Shown here: piece by piece, positions 7,489-15,085 of the stretch
Layout of the letters: the number at the start of each line of letters is the position of its first letter
How positions within the stretch are numbered: position 1 is the first letter of the stretch
From: Streptomyces orinoci
GTDB lineage: Bacteria > Actinomycetota > Actinomycetes > Streptomycetales > Streptomycetaceae
Assembly (NCBI RefSeq): GCF_003121295.1
Contig: NZ_PHNC01000031.1
Location: 1,118,439 to 1,182,438 of the forward strand
Length of the DNA: 64,000 nt
Direction: 5' to 3'
Position numbers and translations under genes: made by a program
Notes under the pieces: model-generated
Databases searched by the model: none
The model's input: the letters and a program-made list of their open reading frames with translations, nothing else
What the model was told of the DNA's origin: nothing

Positions 7489-8067
7489 TCAGCCCCGCGC
7501 CTCCCGCCGCATGGGCCACAACCGGGGGCCACCGCCCGGCAGTTGCAGCTCCTTCTCCACCACAAAGCCGAAGTGCGCATAGAAGGGCAGATTGGACTCC
7601 GCCGAGGACTCCAGATAGGCGGGCAGCCCGGCCGCGTCCGCCTTGGCCAGCCCCGAGCGCAGCAGCGCGGCCCCATGGCCCTGCCCCTGGGCGGCCGGGT
7701 CGGTGCCCAGGGTGCCCAGATACCAGTGCGGCTCGGCCGGAGCGTGCTCGCCGATCAGGGCGACCAACTCATGCAGCCGCGGCGCCCGTTCACCCAGCAG
7801 CTGCCTGGCCCACTCCTCCGGCGGGGGATCGGTCGAATGCGCGCCCGGTGGCGCCCACAGGGCAGCGGCGAAGTCGGTGAACTCGCAGTGTCCGTACGGC
7901 CCGTAGAGCCACTCGGCCTGCAAGCCGAAGAACTCACCGAGGGCGGTGGGGCGGGTGGCGTCGTCCGGGAAGAGCCAGCGCATCACCGGGTCGTCATCGA
8001 AGGCCCGCGCCAGAATAGTGCGGATATGGGCGGTGTTGCCGGTGTCCACCGGTTGAGGTAAAGGCAT
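7489..8067 (-). CDS. GNAT-family N-acetyltransferase
   Basis: 192-residue GCN5-related acetyltransferase. The N-terminal half begins with the typical RTILARAFDDDPVMRWLFPD segment of this actinobacterial subgroup, and the acetyl-CoA pyrophosphate loop is GQGHGAALL at about residue 135, followed by AGLPAYLESSAESNLPFYAHFGF, the C-terminal motif B. It should transfer an acetyl group to an amine on an unknown small molecule or protein. Start ATG 8067 gives a standard-length protein but has no clear Shine-Dalgarno sequence. It is transcribed alone, convergent with the L,D-transpeptidase and divergent from a region holding two dispersed repeats. Confidence 0.88.
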   Translation of the reverse strand: MPLPQPVDTGNTAHIRTILARAFDDDPVMRWLFPDDATRPTALGEFFGLQAEWLYGPYGHCEFTDFAAALWAPPGAHSTDPPPEEWARQLLGERAPRLHELVALIGEHAPAEPHWYLGTLGTDPAAQGQGHGAALLRSGLAKADAAGLPAYLESSAESNLPFYAHFGFVVEKELQLPGGGPRLWPMRREARG

Positions 8068-8104
8068 GCGGCCAGCGTAGGTGCTGCGCCGGCTGGGGGG
8101 TGTT

Positions 8105-8184
8105 CGGCTGCGGGTGGTTGGGGGCTGGTCGCGCCCACGCGGCGGAGCCGCACATCGGTAATGCCCCGCGCCCCTGGATGCCCC
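8105..8184 (-). repeat. Dispersed intergenic repeat, long form (copy 2, inverted)
   Basis: Same element as at 5396 in the opposite orientation: GGCTGGTCGCGCCCACGCGG, CGGAGCCGCAC, then CCCCGCGCCCCT. It is followed 35 bases later by a short-form copy, so two repeat elements fill the gap upstream of the DUF2786 gene. Confidence 0.85.
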
Positions 8185-8219
8185 CAGTGATGGGGCGTCT
8201 GCCGACTGCTCCTGCCGTT

Positions 8220-8277
8220 CGACTGCGGGTTGTGGGTGGTTGCTCGCGCAGTTCCCCGCGCCCCTGGGGGGCGCGGG
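8220..8277 (-). repeat. Dispersed intergenic repeat, short form (copy 1)
   Basis: Contains GGTTGCTCGCGCAGTTCCCC followed by GCGCCCCTGGGGGGCGCGGG, an almost perfect hairpin. The short form shares the flanks of the long form but has CGCAGTT in place of the GCGGCTCCGCCGC block. Other short copies lie at 26322 and 54539. Confidence 0.8.
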
Positions 8278-8310
8278 AGAATGGGGGCGTACGCCGAGGA
8301 GAGAAGGACC

Positions 8311-9540
8311 GTGACCCAGCCCAGTGACGCCGCCGTACGGGACGCCGTACGTGCCCTGCGTACCGTCGCCCCGGACGCCGATGCCCTGGAGGACGCGGTC
8401 TATGCCGCCGCCTCCACCCTGGCCGCCACCCCCGGCGGCTGGCCGGACACCGCTTCAGCACTGTCCCGGGCCTTTGACGCCGCGCTGCGTCACGCCTGGG
8501 AGGGCGGCTGGCAGCCCGCCGATGTGGACCGGCTGGCCCGCCGCCGGCTGGACGCCGTGGCGGCCGAGCTGTGCAGGGCGGCCATCCGCGCCGAGGCCCG
8601 TCACTACACCGCCGCCACCCTGCCCCCGCGCTGGGCCGCCCAGCTGCGCGAACTCGGCGGCGGGCCGGTGGAAGCGGACCTGGACGCCCTGGCCCGGCGG
8701 CGGCGCCTGACCCGCTTCGAGACCGCGGCCCATGCCCTGACCGCCCTGCATCTGATCGACACCCTGCCGCGCATCGGCGCCATTGGACCGCTGCCCGGCG
8801 CGCCGGTGGCACCCGCCCGTCCGGCCTCGGTGCCGCCCAAGACGCTGTCCCGGATCAGGGCCCTGCTGGCCAAGGCCGAGTCCACCGACTACGCCGAGGA
8901 GGCCGAGGCGCTGTCCGCCAAGGCGCAAGAGCTGATGGCCCGTCACTGCCTGGACGAGGCCCTGCTGGCCGCCACCGCCGAGGGGCCGTCGCCGGGCGGT
9001 CCCGCCGCCTGCCGCATCGGTGTCGAGGGTCCCTATGAAGGGGCCAAGGCCCTGCTGCTGGACGCGGTGGCCACCGCCAACCACTGCCAGTCCGTCTGGT
9101 CCGGCGAGCATGGCTTCGCCACCCTGGTCGGCTTTGAATCCGACCTGGAACTCAGCGAGTTGATGTACACCTCACTGCTGGTCCAGGCCACCGCCGCGAT
9201 GCGGGGTGCCGCTGACGCTCTCCCCCGAGCTCTCGGCTCCGCTCGAGCAGGGGGGACCCCCATCTCGCGCGGCCGCTCCCGCCGTACCCGCGACTTCCGG
9301 GAGTCCTTCCTGATCGCCTACGCCGGACGGATCGGCGACCGGCTGGCCGCCGCCGTCCGCGAGGTCACCGAGCGGGAGTCCCGCGCCGAGGCACTGCCGG
9401 TGCTGGCCGCCCGCGAGGTGGCGGTCGGCGAGGCCACCGGCCGGCTCTTCCCCAGAACCACCGCCCACCGCCTCAAGGGCCGGGACCCGGAGGGCTGGGC
9501 CAGCGGCGTCCGCGCCGCGGACCGGGCCCGGCTGCGCTGA
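8311..9540 (+). CDS. DUF2786 domain protein with an in-frame repeat insertion
   Basis: 409-residue cytoplasmic protein of unknown biochemical role. The central segment KTLSRIRALLAKAESTDYAE is the DUF2786 signature (about residue 175), followed by a C-terminal region with RDFRESFLIAYAGRIGDRL typical of full-length actinobacterial members. The GTG at 8311 is chosen because GGAGAGAAGG ends four bases upstream; ATG 8281 would add ten residues. At about residues 303-317 the chain reads LPRALGSARAGGTPI, which is encoded by a palindromic repeat normally found between genes; it is foreign to the domain and lies just before the conserved RSRRTRDFRE. The frame is kept, so the protein probably carries a surface loop of about 15 extra residues. 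Confidence 0.85.
   Translation: MTQPSDAAVRDAVRALRTVAPDADALEDAVYAAASTLAATPGGWPDTASALSRAFDAALRHAWEGGWQPADVDRLARRRLDAVAAELCRAAIRAEARHYTAATLPPRWAAQLRELGGGPVEADLDALARRRRLTRFETAAHALTALHLIDTLPRIGAIGPLPGAPVAPARPASVPPKTLSRIRALLAKAESTDYAEEAEALSAKAQELMARHCLDEALLAATAEGPSPGGPAACRIGVEGPYEGAKALLLDAVATANHCQSVWSGEHGFATLVGFESDLELSELMYTSLLVQATAAMRGAADALPRALGSARAGGTPISRGRSRRTRDFRESFLIAYAGRIGDRLAAAVREVTERESRAEALPVLAAREVAVGEATGRLFPRTTAHRLKGRDPEGWASGVRAADRARLR
9214..9262. repeat. Palindromic intergenic-type repeat inside a coding sequence
   Basis: The segment contains CTCCCCCGAGCTCTCGG, CTCCGCTCGAGC and GGGGGGACCCCC. CGAGC pairs with GCTCG and TCCCCC with GGGGGGA, making one compact hairpin. From general familiarity with streptomycete genomes this is a common intergenic element; here it lies in frame in the DUF2786 gene. 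Confidence 0.7.
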
Positions 9541-9685
9541 ACCCGGTGCGGGGCGGCGCGGATCCCGGTGCGGGCCTGCTGTGTTGGCCCCGGTGCCGGG
9601 TGGCGCTGCCGCCGGTGAGGGGCTGCGCTGAATCCGGTGCGCGGCGGGGCCGAACCCAGCGTCCGGCGGCGCTGAACCGGCGTTC
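9535..9685 (+). repeat. Degenerate direct repeats of the DUF2786 gene end
   Basis: The last codons and stop (CTGCGCTGAACCCGGTGCG) recur as CTGCGCTGAATCCGGTGCG near 9625 and as GGCGCTGAACCGGCGTTCGG near 9667. The 190-base gap before the convergent membrane-protein gene consists largely of these decayed copies. Confidence 0.55.
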
Positions 9686-9731
9686 GGCCGCACACCAACC
9701 GCCTCACTGTCCCGCGCCGGTGAACCGCTGC

Positions 9732-10553
9732 TCAGGAACGAGGGGTGTCCCGGCGGCTGGCCGCCAGATAGCCGATCAGCGCGAGGATGGGCAGCAGCAG
9801 CGCCAGGGTGACCGGGCCCGTACCCCAGCCCAGGCCGCCATGGGCGGCGGGGGCGCCCATCCAGTCGGCGAACGAGGCGCCCAGCGGGCGGGTGAGGATA
9901 TACGCGGCCCAGAAGGCGGCCACCTCGTTCAGCCGGCCCAGGCCGCCGGCCAGCGCCGGCACCGCGATGGCGGCGGCGAACAGCAGACCGGAGGACAGAT
10001 AGCCCAGCCGCAGGGTGCCCGCCGTGAGGTCACCGACGGCGGTGCCCAGGGCGAAGGTGGCCAGCACCGTCGCCCAGTAGTAGACCTCCCGGCGGCGGGT
10101 GCGAATGCTGTGGATGGACAGGCTCCGCTCGGAGGCGTTCCAGGCGAACAGCACGGCGGCCAGGATGGCGGAGAAGGCCACCGTGGAGACCGCGTACGGA
10201 ATACCGGCCACCACATGGAAGACATCGGCGGCCATGGTGCCGAACACACTCACCATGACGATCGCCGACCAGTAGATCCAGGGCCGGTAGCGCTCCGCCC
10301 GGAACTGCAGGGTCAACAGGACCAGGAATCCGCCCAGTCCAAGGGCTCCGGCGGGGACGGGGCCCAGTACCCGGCCCAGATAATCCGAGGCGGTCTCGCC
10401 CATCCCGGTGGTGAGGATCTTCACGACCCAGAACAAGGCGGTGACTTCGGGCACTTTGCTCAGACCCGATACCGGCACCCGCCGGTGCGCGCTGCGCCGG
10501 CCCGGCGCGTCCCGCACCTCCACGGTGACCGTCCCGTCACCCGATATCCCCAT
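9732..10553 (-). CDS. Polytopic membrane protein, COG4705 family
   Basis: 273-residue integral membrane protein with about eight hydrophobic segments. The conserved N-terminal motif KVPEVTALFWVVKILTTGMG, with a second TGMGETASDYL-like half and ADFLHV-type AADVFHVVAGIPY in the middle, identifies the COG4705 group, an uncharacterised family often described as membrane-anchored proteins. Internal similarity of the two halves (several TG..D motifs) suggests duplication, as in small transporters. ATG 10553 is preferred because GGAG lies five bases upstream; ATG 10577 would add eight residues. Function is unknown; a palindrome (CTACAG..CTGTAG) lies just upstream and may be its operator. Confidence 0.8.
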   Translation of the reverse strand: MGISGDGTVTVEVRDAPGRRSAHRRVPVSGLSKVPEVTALFWVVKILTTGMGETASDYLGRVLGPVPAGALGLGGFLVLLTLQFRAERYRPWIYWSAIVMVSVFGTMAADVFHVVAGIPYAVSTVAFSAILAAVLFAWNASERSLSIHSIRTRRREVYYWATVLATFALGTAVGDLTAGTLRLGYLSSGLLFAAAIAVPALAGGLGRLNEVAAFWAAYILTRPLGASFADWMGAPAAHGGLGWGTGPVTLALLLPILALIGYLAASRRDTPRS

Positions 10554-10602
10554 GCCCGCTCCGTTCTTCCGGCGCATGACCCTGCGCCGCGACCGCCAAT
10601 GA

Positions 10603-10616
10603 CTACAGCACTGTAG
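10603..10616. promoter_or_regulatory. CTACAG-CA-CTGTAG palindrome, candidate operator
   Basis: A perfect 6-bp inverted repeat with a 2-base centre, 26 bases upstream of the furthest possible start of the COG4705 gene and 60 bases downstream of the neighbouring fusion gene. TACA/TGTA half sites resemble those of BlaI/MecI-type repressors, but no such regulator is in the window. Confidence 0.45.
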
Positions 10617-10677
10617 ACAGTGGCTTGTAGGCAGAAGATCAAGGGAACCTGGCCCACGGGCCCGGCCGGGCCCGCCC

Positions 10678-11448
10678 TCAGAGTCCGAGCACGCTCCCGT
10701 CCGCGGCCAGCGCCCGGAAGTGCGCCGCCGGATCGTCCACCAGTCGCCGCTCCTTGAGGTCCAACAGACCGCCCACGCTGTCCACTTGGGCCGCCAGCAC
10801 CCCGTCCGCCCGGACAATCCGCTGCTCCACCCGGATCGTCTTGCCCTCCCCCCACAGGAACGCACAGCTCACCGTCACCTCGTCCCCCGCCCGCAGCTCC
10901 CGGTGAAAGCGCAGCGTGGTCTCCAGGTTCACCGGCCCCACCCCCCGCTCCAGCAAGGCGCTCTGCCGGATCCCGGCGGCCTGAAGCGCGGACCAGCGGG
11001 CGTGCTCGGCGTACTGCATATAGACGCTGGTGTTGAGGTGGCCCTGGGCGTCGGTCTCATAGCCGCGAACGGTGAGGGATACGGTGAAGGGAGTCGTCAT
11101 GCGCTGATCAACGCCGGGGTCCGGGTGGGGAGTTCCCCCGGGGGCCTCCGGCGCCGGAGTGAGGATCACCAGAGTCCCCTCGCTGCCCGGCCGTACCGCG
11201 TGCACCGTCCCCGCCGGAATGGTGTAGATCTCGCCCGTCTCCAAGGTCACCGGCCGTCCCTGGACGGAGAGTTCCAGCCGTCCCTCCAGTACCAGCAGTG
11301 CCTCCGGTGCGGGATGGCTCTCCTCGGGGAGCGGGTGCTCGCTCATCCGCCCGACTTTGAGCTGGGTGTTGGATATCTGGGTCACGGGTACCGAGCGCCA
11401 CGCCTCCGCCAGGGCGTGGGCGGTTTCCGTCAGGTTGGCCAGTGTCAT
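10678..11448 (-). CDS. Cupin-acyl-CoA thioesterase fusion protein
   Basis: 256-residue protein with two parts in one uninterrupted frame. Residues 1-115 are a small cupin: LLVLEGRLELSVQGRPVTLETG and GTVHAVRPGSEGTLVI mark the two cupin motifs. Residues about 117-256 are a hot-dog 4HBT thioesterase with VRGYETDAQGHLNTSVYMQY, where the Asp/His of YETDAQGHLN are the usual catalytic neighbourhood, and FHRELRAGDEVTV. An ATG (Met in QRMTTPFT) sits exactly at the junction, so the second domain may once have been a separate gene. The start ATG 11448 is preceded by GGAGAG at nine bases. The family hydrolyses short or aromatic acyl-CoA esters; the cupin may sense or bind a related ligand. A sequencing error joining two genes cannot be excluded. 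Confidence 0.75.
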   Translation of the reverse strand: MTLANLTETAHALAEAWRSVPVTQISNTQLKVGRMSEHPLPEESHPAPEALLVLEGRLELSVQGRPVTLETGEIYTIPAGTVHAVRPGSEGTLVILTPAPEAPGGTPHPDPGVDQRMTTPFTVSLTVRGYETDAQGHLNTSVYMQYAEHARWSALQAAGIRQSALLERGVGPVNLETTLRFHRELRAGDEVTVSCAFLWGEGKTIRVEQRIVRADGVLAAQVDSVGGLLDLKERRLVDDPAAHFRALAADGSVLGL

Positions 11449-11565
11449 GGCATGCCGCTCTCCGGTGACGGTGGCCGTCACCTGGTGGGGGATGGGATTG
11501 GGTGCGGTTGACGCTAGCCGGAGCGGAGGCGAGGTTGGCCGACCGATTGGCAAAGTCTGTTCGGG

Positions 11566-12039
11566 TCAGACCACTGTTCCAGAGTTGCGGGCTCTGTCGC
11601 CGAGTTCGCACCAGAACAGCTTGCCGCTGGCCCCCCGGCGGCCGGTGCCGATGGACCAGCTGCCCCAGTCGTCGGCGTAGCTCCGGACGATTCGCAGGCC
11701 GCGCCCGCAGGTGGCCAGGGGCTCCGGCGCGGTGGCGGGAGCGGAATGGTCGGGCGGTGCGTCGAAAGGCGGTGGAACCTTTGGGTTGGTGTCCCAGACC
11801 CCGATGCGCAGTCGGCAGTCCGCCAGTTCGCGCACCTGGACCTCAGTGGGGCCGTGTGAATAGCGATACGCATTGGCGACGAGCTCGCCGAGCAACAGTT
11901 CGGCGACGTCGGCCAGTTCGATCCAGGCGTGACTGCTGAGCACACCGCGCAGCGCGAGGCGGGCGATGCGAGCGGAACGGGGGTCATGCGGGAGAGTGAG
12001 CGTGTAGGACCAGGGGGTGTCCGGCGATACGGTTCCCAT
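11566..12039 (-). CDS. ATP-binding protein, SpoIIAB/RsbW-like HATPase
   Basis: 157-residue HATPase_c_2 protein of the anti-sigma-factor-kinase-like class abundant in streptomycetes. The N-box is LLGELVANAYRYS, with the Asn that chelates Mg, and the G1/G2 boxes are RIGVWDTNP and GRGLRIVRSYADDWG. No transmembrane segment. The start ATG 12039 has AAGGAG seven bases upstream. It is divergent from an XRE (DUF5753) gene followed by a DUF397 gene; this triad is the WhiJ/AbaA-type locus, in which a DNA-binding protein, a small acidic partner and a kinase-like protein act in developmental control. The residues expected for ATP binding are present, but whether it phosphorylates anything is unknown. Confidence 0.87.
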   Translation of the reverse strand: MGTVSPDTPWSYTLTLPHDPRSARIARLALRGVLSSHAWIELADVAELLLGELVANAYRYSHGPTEVQVRELADCRLRIGVWDTNPKVPPPFDAPPDHSAPATAPEPLATCGRGLRIVRSYADDWGSWSIGTGRRGASGKLFWCELGDRARNSGTVV

Positions 12040-12209
12040 AGCGGGCTCCTTGGGGGCGGACGCGAGGCGTTGCGCTGCTCCGTCCCAGGAGGTGGTTGAG
12101 TGGCTTGGCTCACACCGTAGGCCCGCTGTTGGCCTATATTCCACTTGGTTGCGGGAAGAAGGGCCAACTCGCCTCTTGTGGGTGACGGTCGAGAAGTGAG
12201 GAGGCGCCG

Positions 12210-13061
12210 GTGGCCCCGGCCAACTGCCCAACTCTGCGTCAGCGACGGCTCGGTGCGGAGCTGCGCAAGCTCCGCGAGAAGGCGGGCCTCTCCACCACGG
12301 CGGCGGCCGCGCGGCTGGGCGTCAACCAGTCGCGGATCAGCAATATCGAAGCCGGCCGCTATGCGGTGGGGGCGGACCGGGTTCGGGCCATGGCCCGCAA
12401 TTACACCTGCTCCGACCAGACGCTCATCGAGGCGCTGGCCGGACTGACGGGCGGCCGGACGCGCGGATGGTGGGAGGAGTACCGGGAGATACTCGGGGCG
12501 GGCCTGCTGGATCTGGCCGAGTTGGAGCATCACGCGCGAGCGCTGAGGATTTCCGGGGTCGTCCACCTCCCGGGGTTGTTGCAGACTGCCGATCACGCTC
12601 GCGCGGTCATCAGTGAGACGGTTCCGGCGCTGGAGCCGTACGAGATCGAGCACCGGATGTCCTTCCGTATCAAACGTCAGGCCGTTCTGCATGGGGACCG
12701 GCCCACTGCGCTGACGGTCGTGATGCATGAGGTGGCGTTGCGAATCGGGGTCGGTGGTGCTGCCGTTGCGCGCAAGCAGCTTCGGTACCTGATGGACATG
12801 AGCGAGCGTGAGAACATCACCATCCTTGTCATTCCGCTCGGCAGCGGGGCGCTTCCGAGTTCCGGTCAGCCCGTCGTCTATGCCCACGGCCCGGTCCCTC
12901 AACTCGATACTGTGGAACTGGACACCGATCACGGCTGTGAGTTTCTCGATGCCGAAGCTCAGTTGGTCCGCTATCGGACTGTGCTGGACCGTATGGAGTC
13001 GATTGCCCTGGATCCCCGTGCATCGCTTGAACTCATTCGCCGCGTAGCCAAGGAAACCTGA
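12210..13061 (+). CDS. XRE-family regulator with DUF5753 domain (WhiJ-like)
   Basis: 283-residue transcription regulator. Residues 5-70 are a helix-turn-helix of the XRE type (LGAELRKLREKAGLSTTAAA, then QSRISNIEAGR), and residues 95-275 are the DUF5753 domain, recognisable by WWEEYREIL, the LLQTADHARAVI segment and FLDAEAQLVRYR near the end. The start GTG 12210 has AGGAGG at about six bases. The gene is followed 13 bases later by a DUF397 gene and is divergent from an ATP-binding protein, the standard three-gene arrangement of the S. coelicolor whiJ paralogues. In whiJ the DUF397 partner relieves repression by the XRE protein; the target genes here are unknown. Confidence 0.92.
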   Translation: MAPANCPTLRQRRLGAELRKLREKAGLSTTAAAARLGVNQSRISNIEAGRYAVGADRVRAMARNYTCSDQTLIEALAGLTGGRTRGWWEEYREILGAGLLDLAELEHHARALRISGVVHLPGLLQTADHARAVISETVPALEPYEIEHRMSFRIKRQAVLHGDRPTALTVVMHEVALRIGVGGAAVARKQLRYLMDMSERENITILVIPLGSGALPSSGQPVVYAHGPVPQLDTVELDTDHGCEFLDAEAQLVRYRTVLDRMESIALDPRASLELIRRVAKET

Positions 13062-13074
13062 GAGGAGGGACGCG

Positions 13075-13257
13075 ATGACCACCTGCGATTGGCAGAAATC
13101 CTCGTACAGTGCCGCAGGGGCGAACTGCGTGAACATTGCCGCGACTTCAGACGGTCTGTTGCTGCGCGAGAGCGACGACCCGAGCGCGGTGCTCGATCTG
13201 ACGGGCGGCCAACTGCGCGCACTGATAAGAGCGATACGCAGGGGCACCGTCGGCTGA
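13075..13257 (+). CDS. DUF397 small acidic protein
   Basis: 60-residue protein of the DUF397 family. The diagnostic N-terminus WQKSSYSAAGANCVNIA is followed by the usual LLRESDDPSAVLDLTGGQL and a C-terminal helix. AGAGGAGGGA precedes the ATG, giving strong translation initiation, and the gene is almost certainly co-transcribed with the XRE gene 13 bases upstream. In characterised triads the DUF397 protein binds the DUF5753 regulator and modulates its DNA binding. No domain other than DUF397 is present. Confidence 0.93.
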   Translation: MTTCDWQKSSYSAAGANCVNIAATSDGLLLRESDDPSAVLDLTGGQLRALIRAIRRGTVG

Positions 13258-13306
13258 CGCCCTCATGCGCGCCATCCGCCCGCACCCTACAGAGCGCCCC
13301 CGAACC

Positions 13307-13942
13307 TCACCCCCGCGGGCGCGCCCTTATGTGCATCCGCTCCCCCTGCCGTCCGAACAGGCTCAGCACCTCCACCGGTCCGGCGCCCGTGGAGCCGAAC
13401 CAGTGCGGCAGCCGGGTGTCGAACTCGGCGACCTCGCCGGGGCCGAGGGTCAGATCGTGCTCGGCCAGCACCAGGCGCAGCCGCCCGGAGAGGACATAAA
13501 GCCACTCATAGCCCTCATGAGTGCAGGGATCCGGCCTGGACCGGGCGGCAGGGAGCACCATCTTGTAGGTCTGCAGCGGACCGGGCCGGGTGGTGAGCGG
13601 CAGGACGGTATTGCCGTTGACGGTCCGGGGCTTGAGGCGCACCCGGGGGTCACCGACCTCGGGGGCGCCGACCAGTTCGTCCAGCGGCACCTGGTGCGCC
13701 TGGGAGATGGGCAGCAGCAGCTCCAGGCTGGGGCGGCGCTGGCCGGACTCCAGCCGGGAGAGGGTGCTCTTGGAGATTCCGGTGGCCTCCGAGAGGGCCG
13801 CCAGCGTCACCCCGCGCCGGGTGCGCAGCCGCTTCAGGCGGGGGCCGACCTCATTGAGCGTCCGGCTGACGGCGGCGGCTCGTTCCTGATCGGCACCCTC
13901 TTGGCCGTCACGTTCCTGGCCGTCACGTTCCTGGTCGTCCAT
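13307..13942 (-). CDS. XRE-cupin transcriptional regulator
   Basis: 211-residue regulator with an N-terminal XRE helix-turn-helix (LKRLRTRRGVTLAALSEATG, SKSTLSRLESGQRRPSL; about residues 32-90) and a C-terminal cupin sensor (residues 120-205, with THEGYEWLYVLSGRLRL and PHWFGSTGAGP). Cupin His/Glu positions that could bind metal are partly present. The first 20 residues are a hydrophilic repeat (DQERDGQERDGQEG) encoded by a tandem 15-bp DNA repeat. It is divergent from an FAD oxidoreductase gene, 90 bases apart, with a GGCAA-N6-TTGCC site between. This arrangement implies that it represses the oxidoreductase and itself, with an unknown small ligand. Confidence 0.9.
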   Translation of the reverse strand: MDDQERDGQERDGQEGADQERAAAVSRTLNEVGPRLKRLRTRRGVTLAALSEATGISKSTLSRLESGQRRPSLELLLPISQAHQVPLDELVGAPEVGDPRVRLKPRTVNGNTVLPLTTRPGPLQTYKMVLPAARSRPDPCTHEGYEWLYVLSGRLRLVLAEHDLTLGPGEVAEFDTRLPHWFGSTGAGPVEVLSLFGRQGERMHIRARPRG

Positions 13943-13972
13943 ACGGCCATGGAAACGCCGCGTCCCGGAAAT

Positions 13973-13988
13973 GGCAACAACGATTGCC
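13973..13988. promoter_or_regulatory. GGCAA-N6-TTGCC dyad, candidate XRE-cupin operator
   Basis: Perfect 5-bp arms (13973-13977, 13984-13988) around CAACGA in the 90-base gap between the divergent regulator and oxidoreductase genes. Half sites of the GGCAA/TTGCC kind are common for this regulator class. Confidence 0.55.
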
Positions 13989-14032
13989 GCAAGCGGACGG
14001 CTGCCCGCACCCTGCGGGCGGAGGTGTCCAAG

Positions 14033-14959
14033 ATGAACGAGTACGCGTATGAGCATGAGTACGACGTGGTGGTGGCCGGCGCTGGGGCGGCGGGGCTGAA
14101 CGCAGCGCTGGTGCTGGGGCGTTGCCGCCGCCGGGTGGCGGTGGTGGACGCCGGGCAGCCGCGCAACGCCCCGGCCGGGCAGCTGCACGGCTTCCTCTCC
14201 CGGGACGGGATGCCCCCGGCCGCCCTGCTGGCGGTCGGGCGGGAGGAAGTCGCCCGGTACGGCGTGGAGTTGATCCAAGGCCGGGTGGATCACGCGGAAG
14301 CCGCCGGGCGCGGATTCGCCGTACGCCTGGCGGGCGGGGCCGTGCTCGGCGCCCGCCGGCTGCTGGTGGCCACCGGGCTGCGGGACGGCCTGCCCCCGAT
14401 ACCCGGCGTCGGCGAACGCTGGGGCCAGGACGTCCTGCACTGCCCCTACTGCCATGCCTACGAGGTACGCGACCGGCCGCTGGGCGTGCTGGGCACCCAC
14501 CCCGGGGCGGTGCACCAGGCCCTGCTGCTGCGGCAGTGGTCGGACGATGTGGTCCTCTTCCGGCACACCCTGCCGCTGGCCGGGCGGGACGGCGCCCGGC
14601 TGGCGGCGCGCGGGGTGCGGATCGCCGAGGGCGCGGTCAAACGCCTGGTGGTGGACGGTGCCCGGCTGCGCGGCGTGGAACTGGCCGATGGGCGGATGGT
14701 GCCGCGCGAGGCGGTGTTCGTACGGCCGGAGTTCACCCCGCAGGACGGCCCGCTGACCGCCCTGGGCTGCGCCCGCGACGCCGACGGCTGGGTGATCACG
14801 GACGGCGCGGGGCGGACGAGTGTGGCGGGGGTGTGGGTGGCGGGCAATGTCGCCGACCCCCGGGCCCAGGTGGTCACCGCGGCGGGGATGGGGTCGGCGG
14901 CGGCGATCGATCTCCACCAGGACTTGGTGGGGGAGGAGTTGGCCCTCTTGGCCCGCTAG
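14033..14959 (+). CDS. FAD-dependent pyridine nucleotide-disulfide oxidoreductase (thioredoxin reductase-like)
   Basis: 308-residue flavoprotein of the small thioredoxin-reductase class. The FAD-binding motif is VAGAGAAGLNAAL near residue 13, the redox-active pair is in CPYCHAYE (about residue 137) and the second FAD contact is in GVWVAGNV near the C-terminus. The NAD(P)-binding GxGxxA motif that should follow CPYC is weakened (LGVLGTHPGAVHQA), as in ferredoxin- or substrate-dependent members, so the electron donor may not be NADPH. GGAGG lies nine bases before the ATG. It is regulated presumably by the divergent XRE-cupin protein. Similar gene pairs are widespread in Streptomyces. The substrate is unknown. 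Confidence 0.88.
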   Translation: MNEYAYEHEYDVVVAGAGAAGLNAALVLGRCRRRVAVVDAGQPRNAPAGQLHGFLSRDGMPPAALLAVGREEVARYGVELIQGRVDHAEAAGRGFAVRLAGGAVLGARRLLVATGLRDGLPPIPGVGERWGQDVLHCPYCHAYEVRDRPLGVLGTHPGAVHQALLLRQWSDDVVLFRHTLPLAGRDGARLAARGVRIAEGAVKRLVVDGARLRGVELADGRMVPREAVFVRPEFTPQDGPLTALGCARDADGWVITDGAGRTSVAGVWVAGNVADPRAQVVTAAGMGSAAAIDLHQDLVGEELALLAR

Positions 14960-14965
14960 GTCTGT

Positions 14966-15066
14966 TCGGGCGCGGGCCGTTGGCGGCGGCTCGCGCCCAC
15001 GCGGCGGAGCTGCGTATCGAACGCCGCGTACCGAATGCGGCATATCGAATAGCGCCCCGCGCCCCG
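14966..15066 (-). repeat. Dispersed intergenic repeat, decayed long form (copy 3)
   Basis: GCTCGCGCCCACGCGGCGGA and CCCCGCGCCCC are recognisable but separated by a longer spacer with two copies of a CGTATCGAA/CGAATAG-like unit. It fills the start of the 270-base gap between the oxidoreductases. Confidence 0.6.
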
Positions 15067-15085
15067 GAGAACGCCGAGCCGCCCA

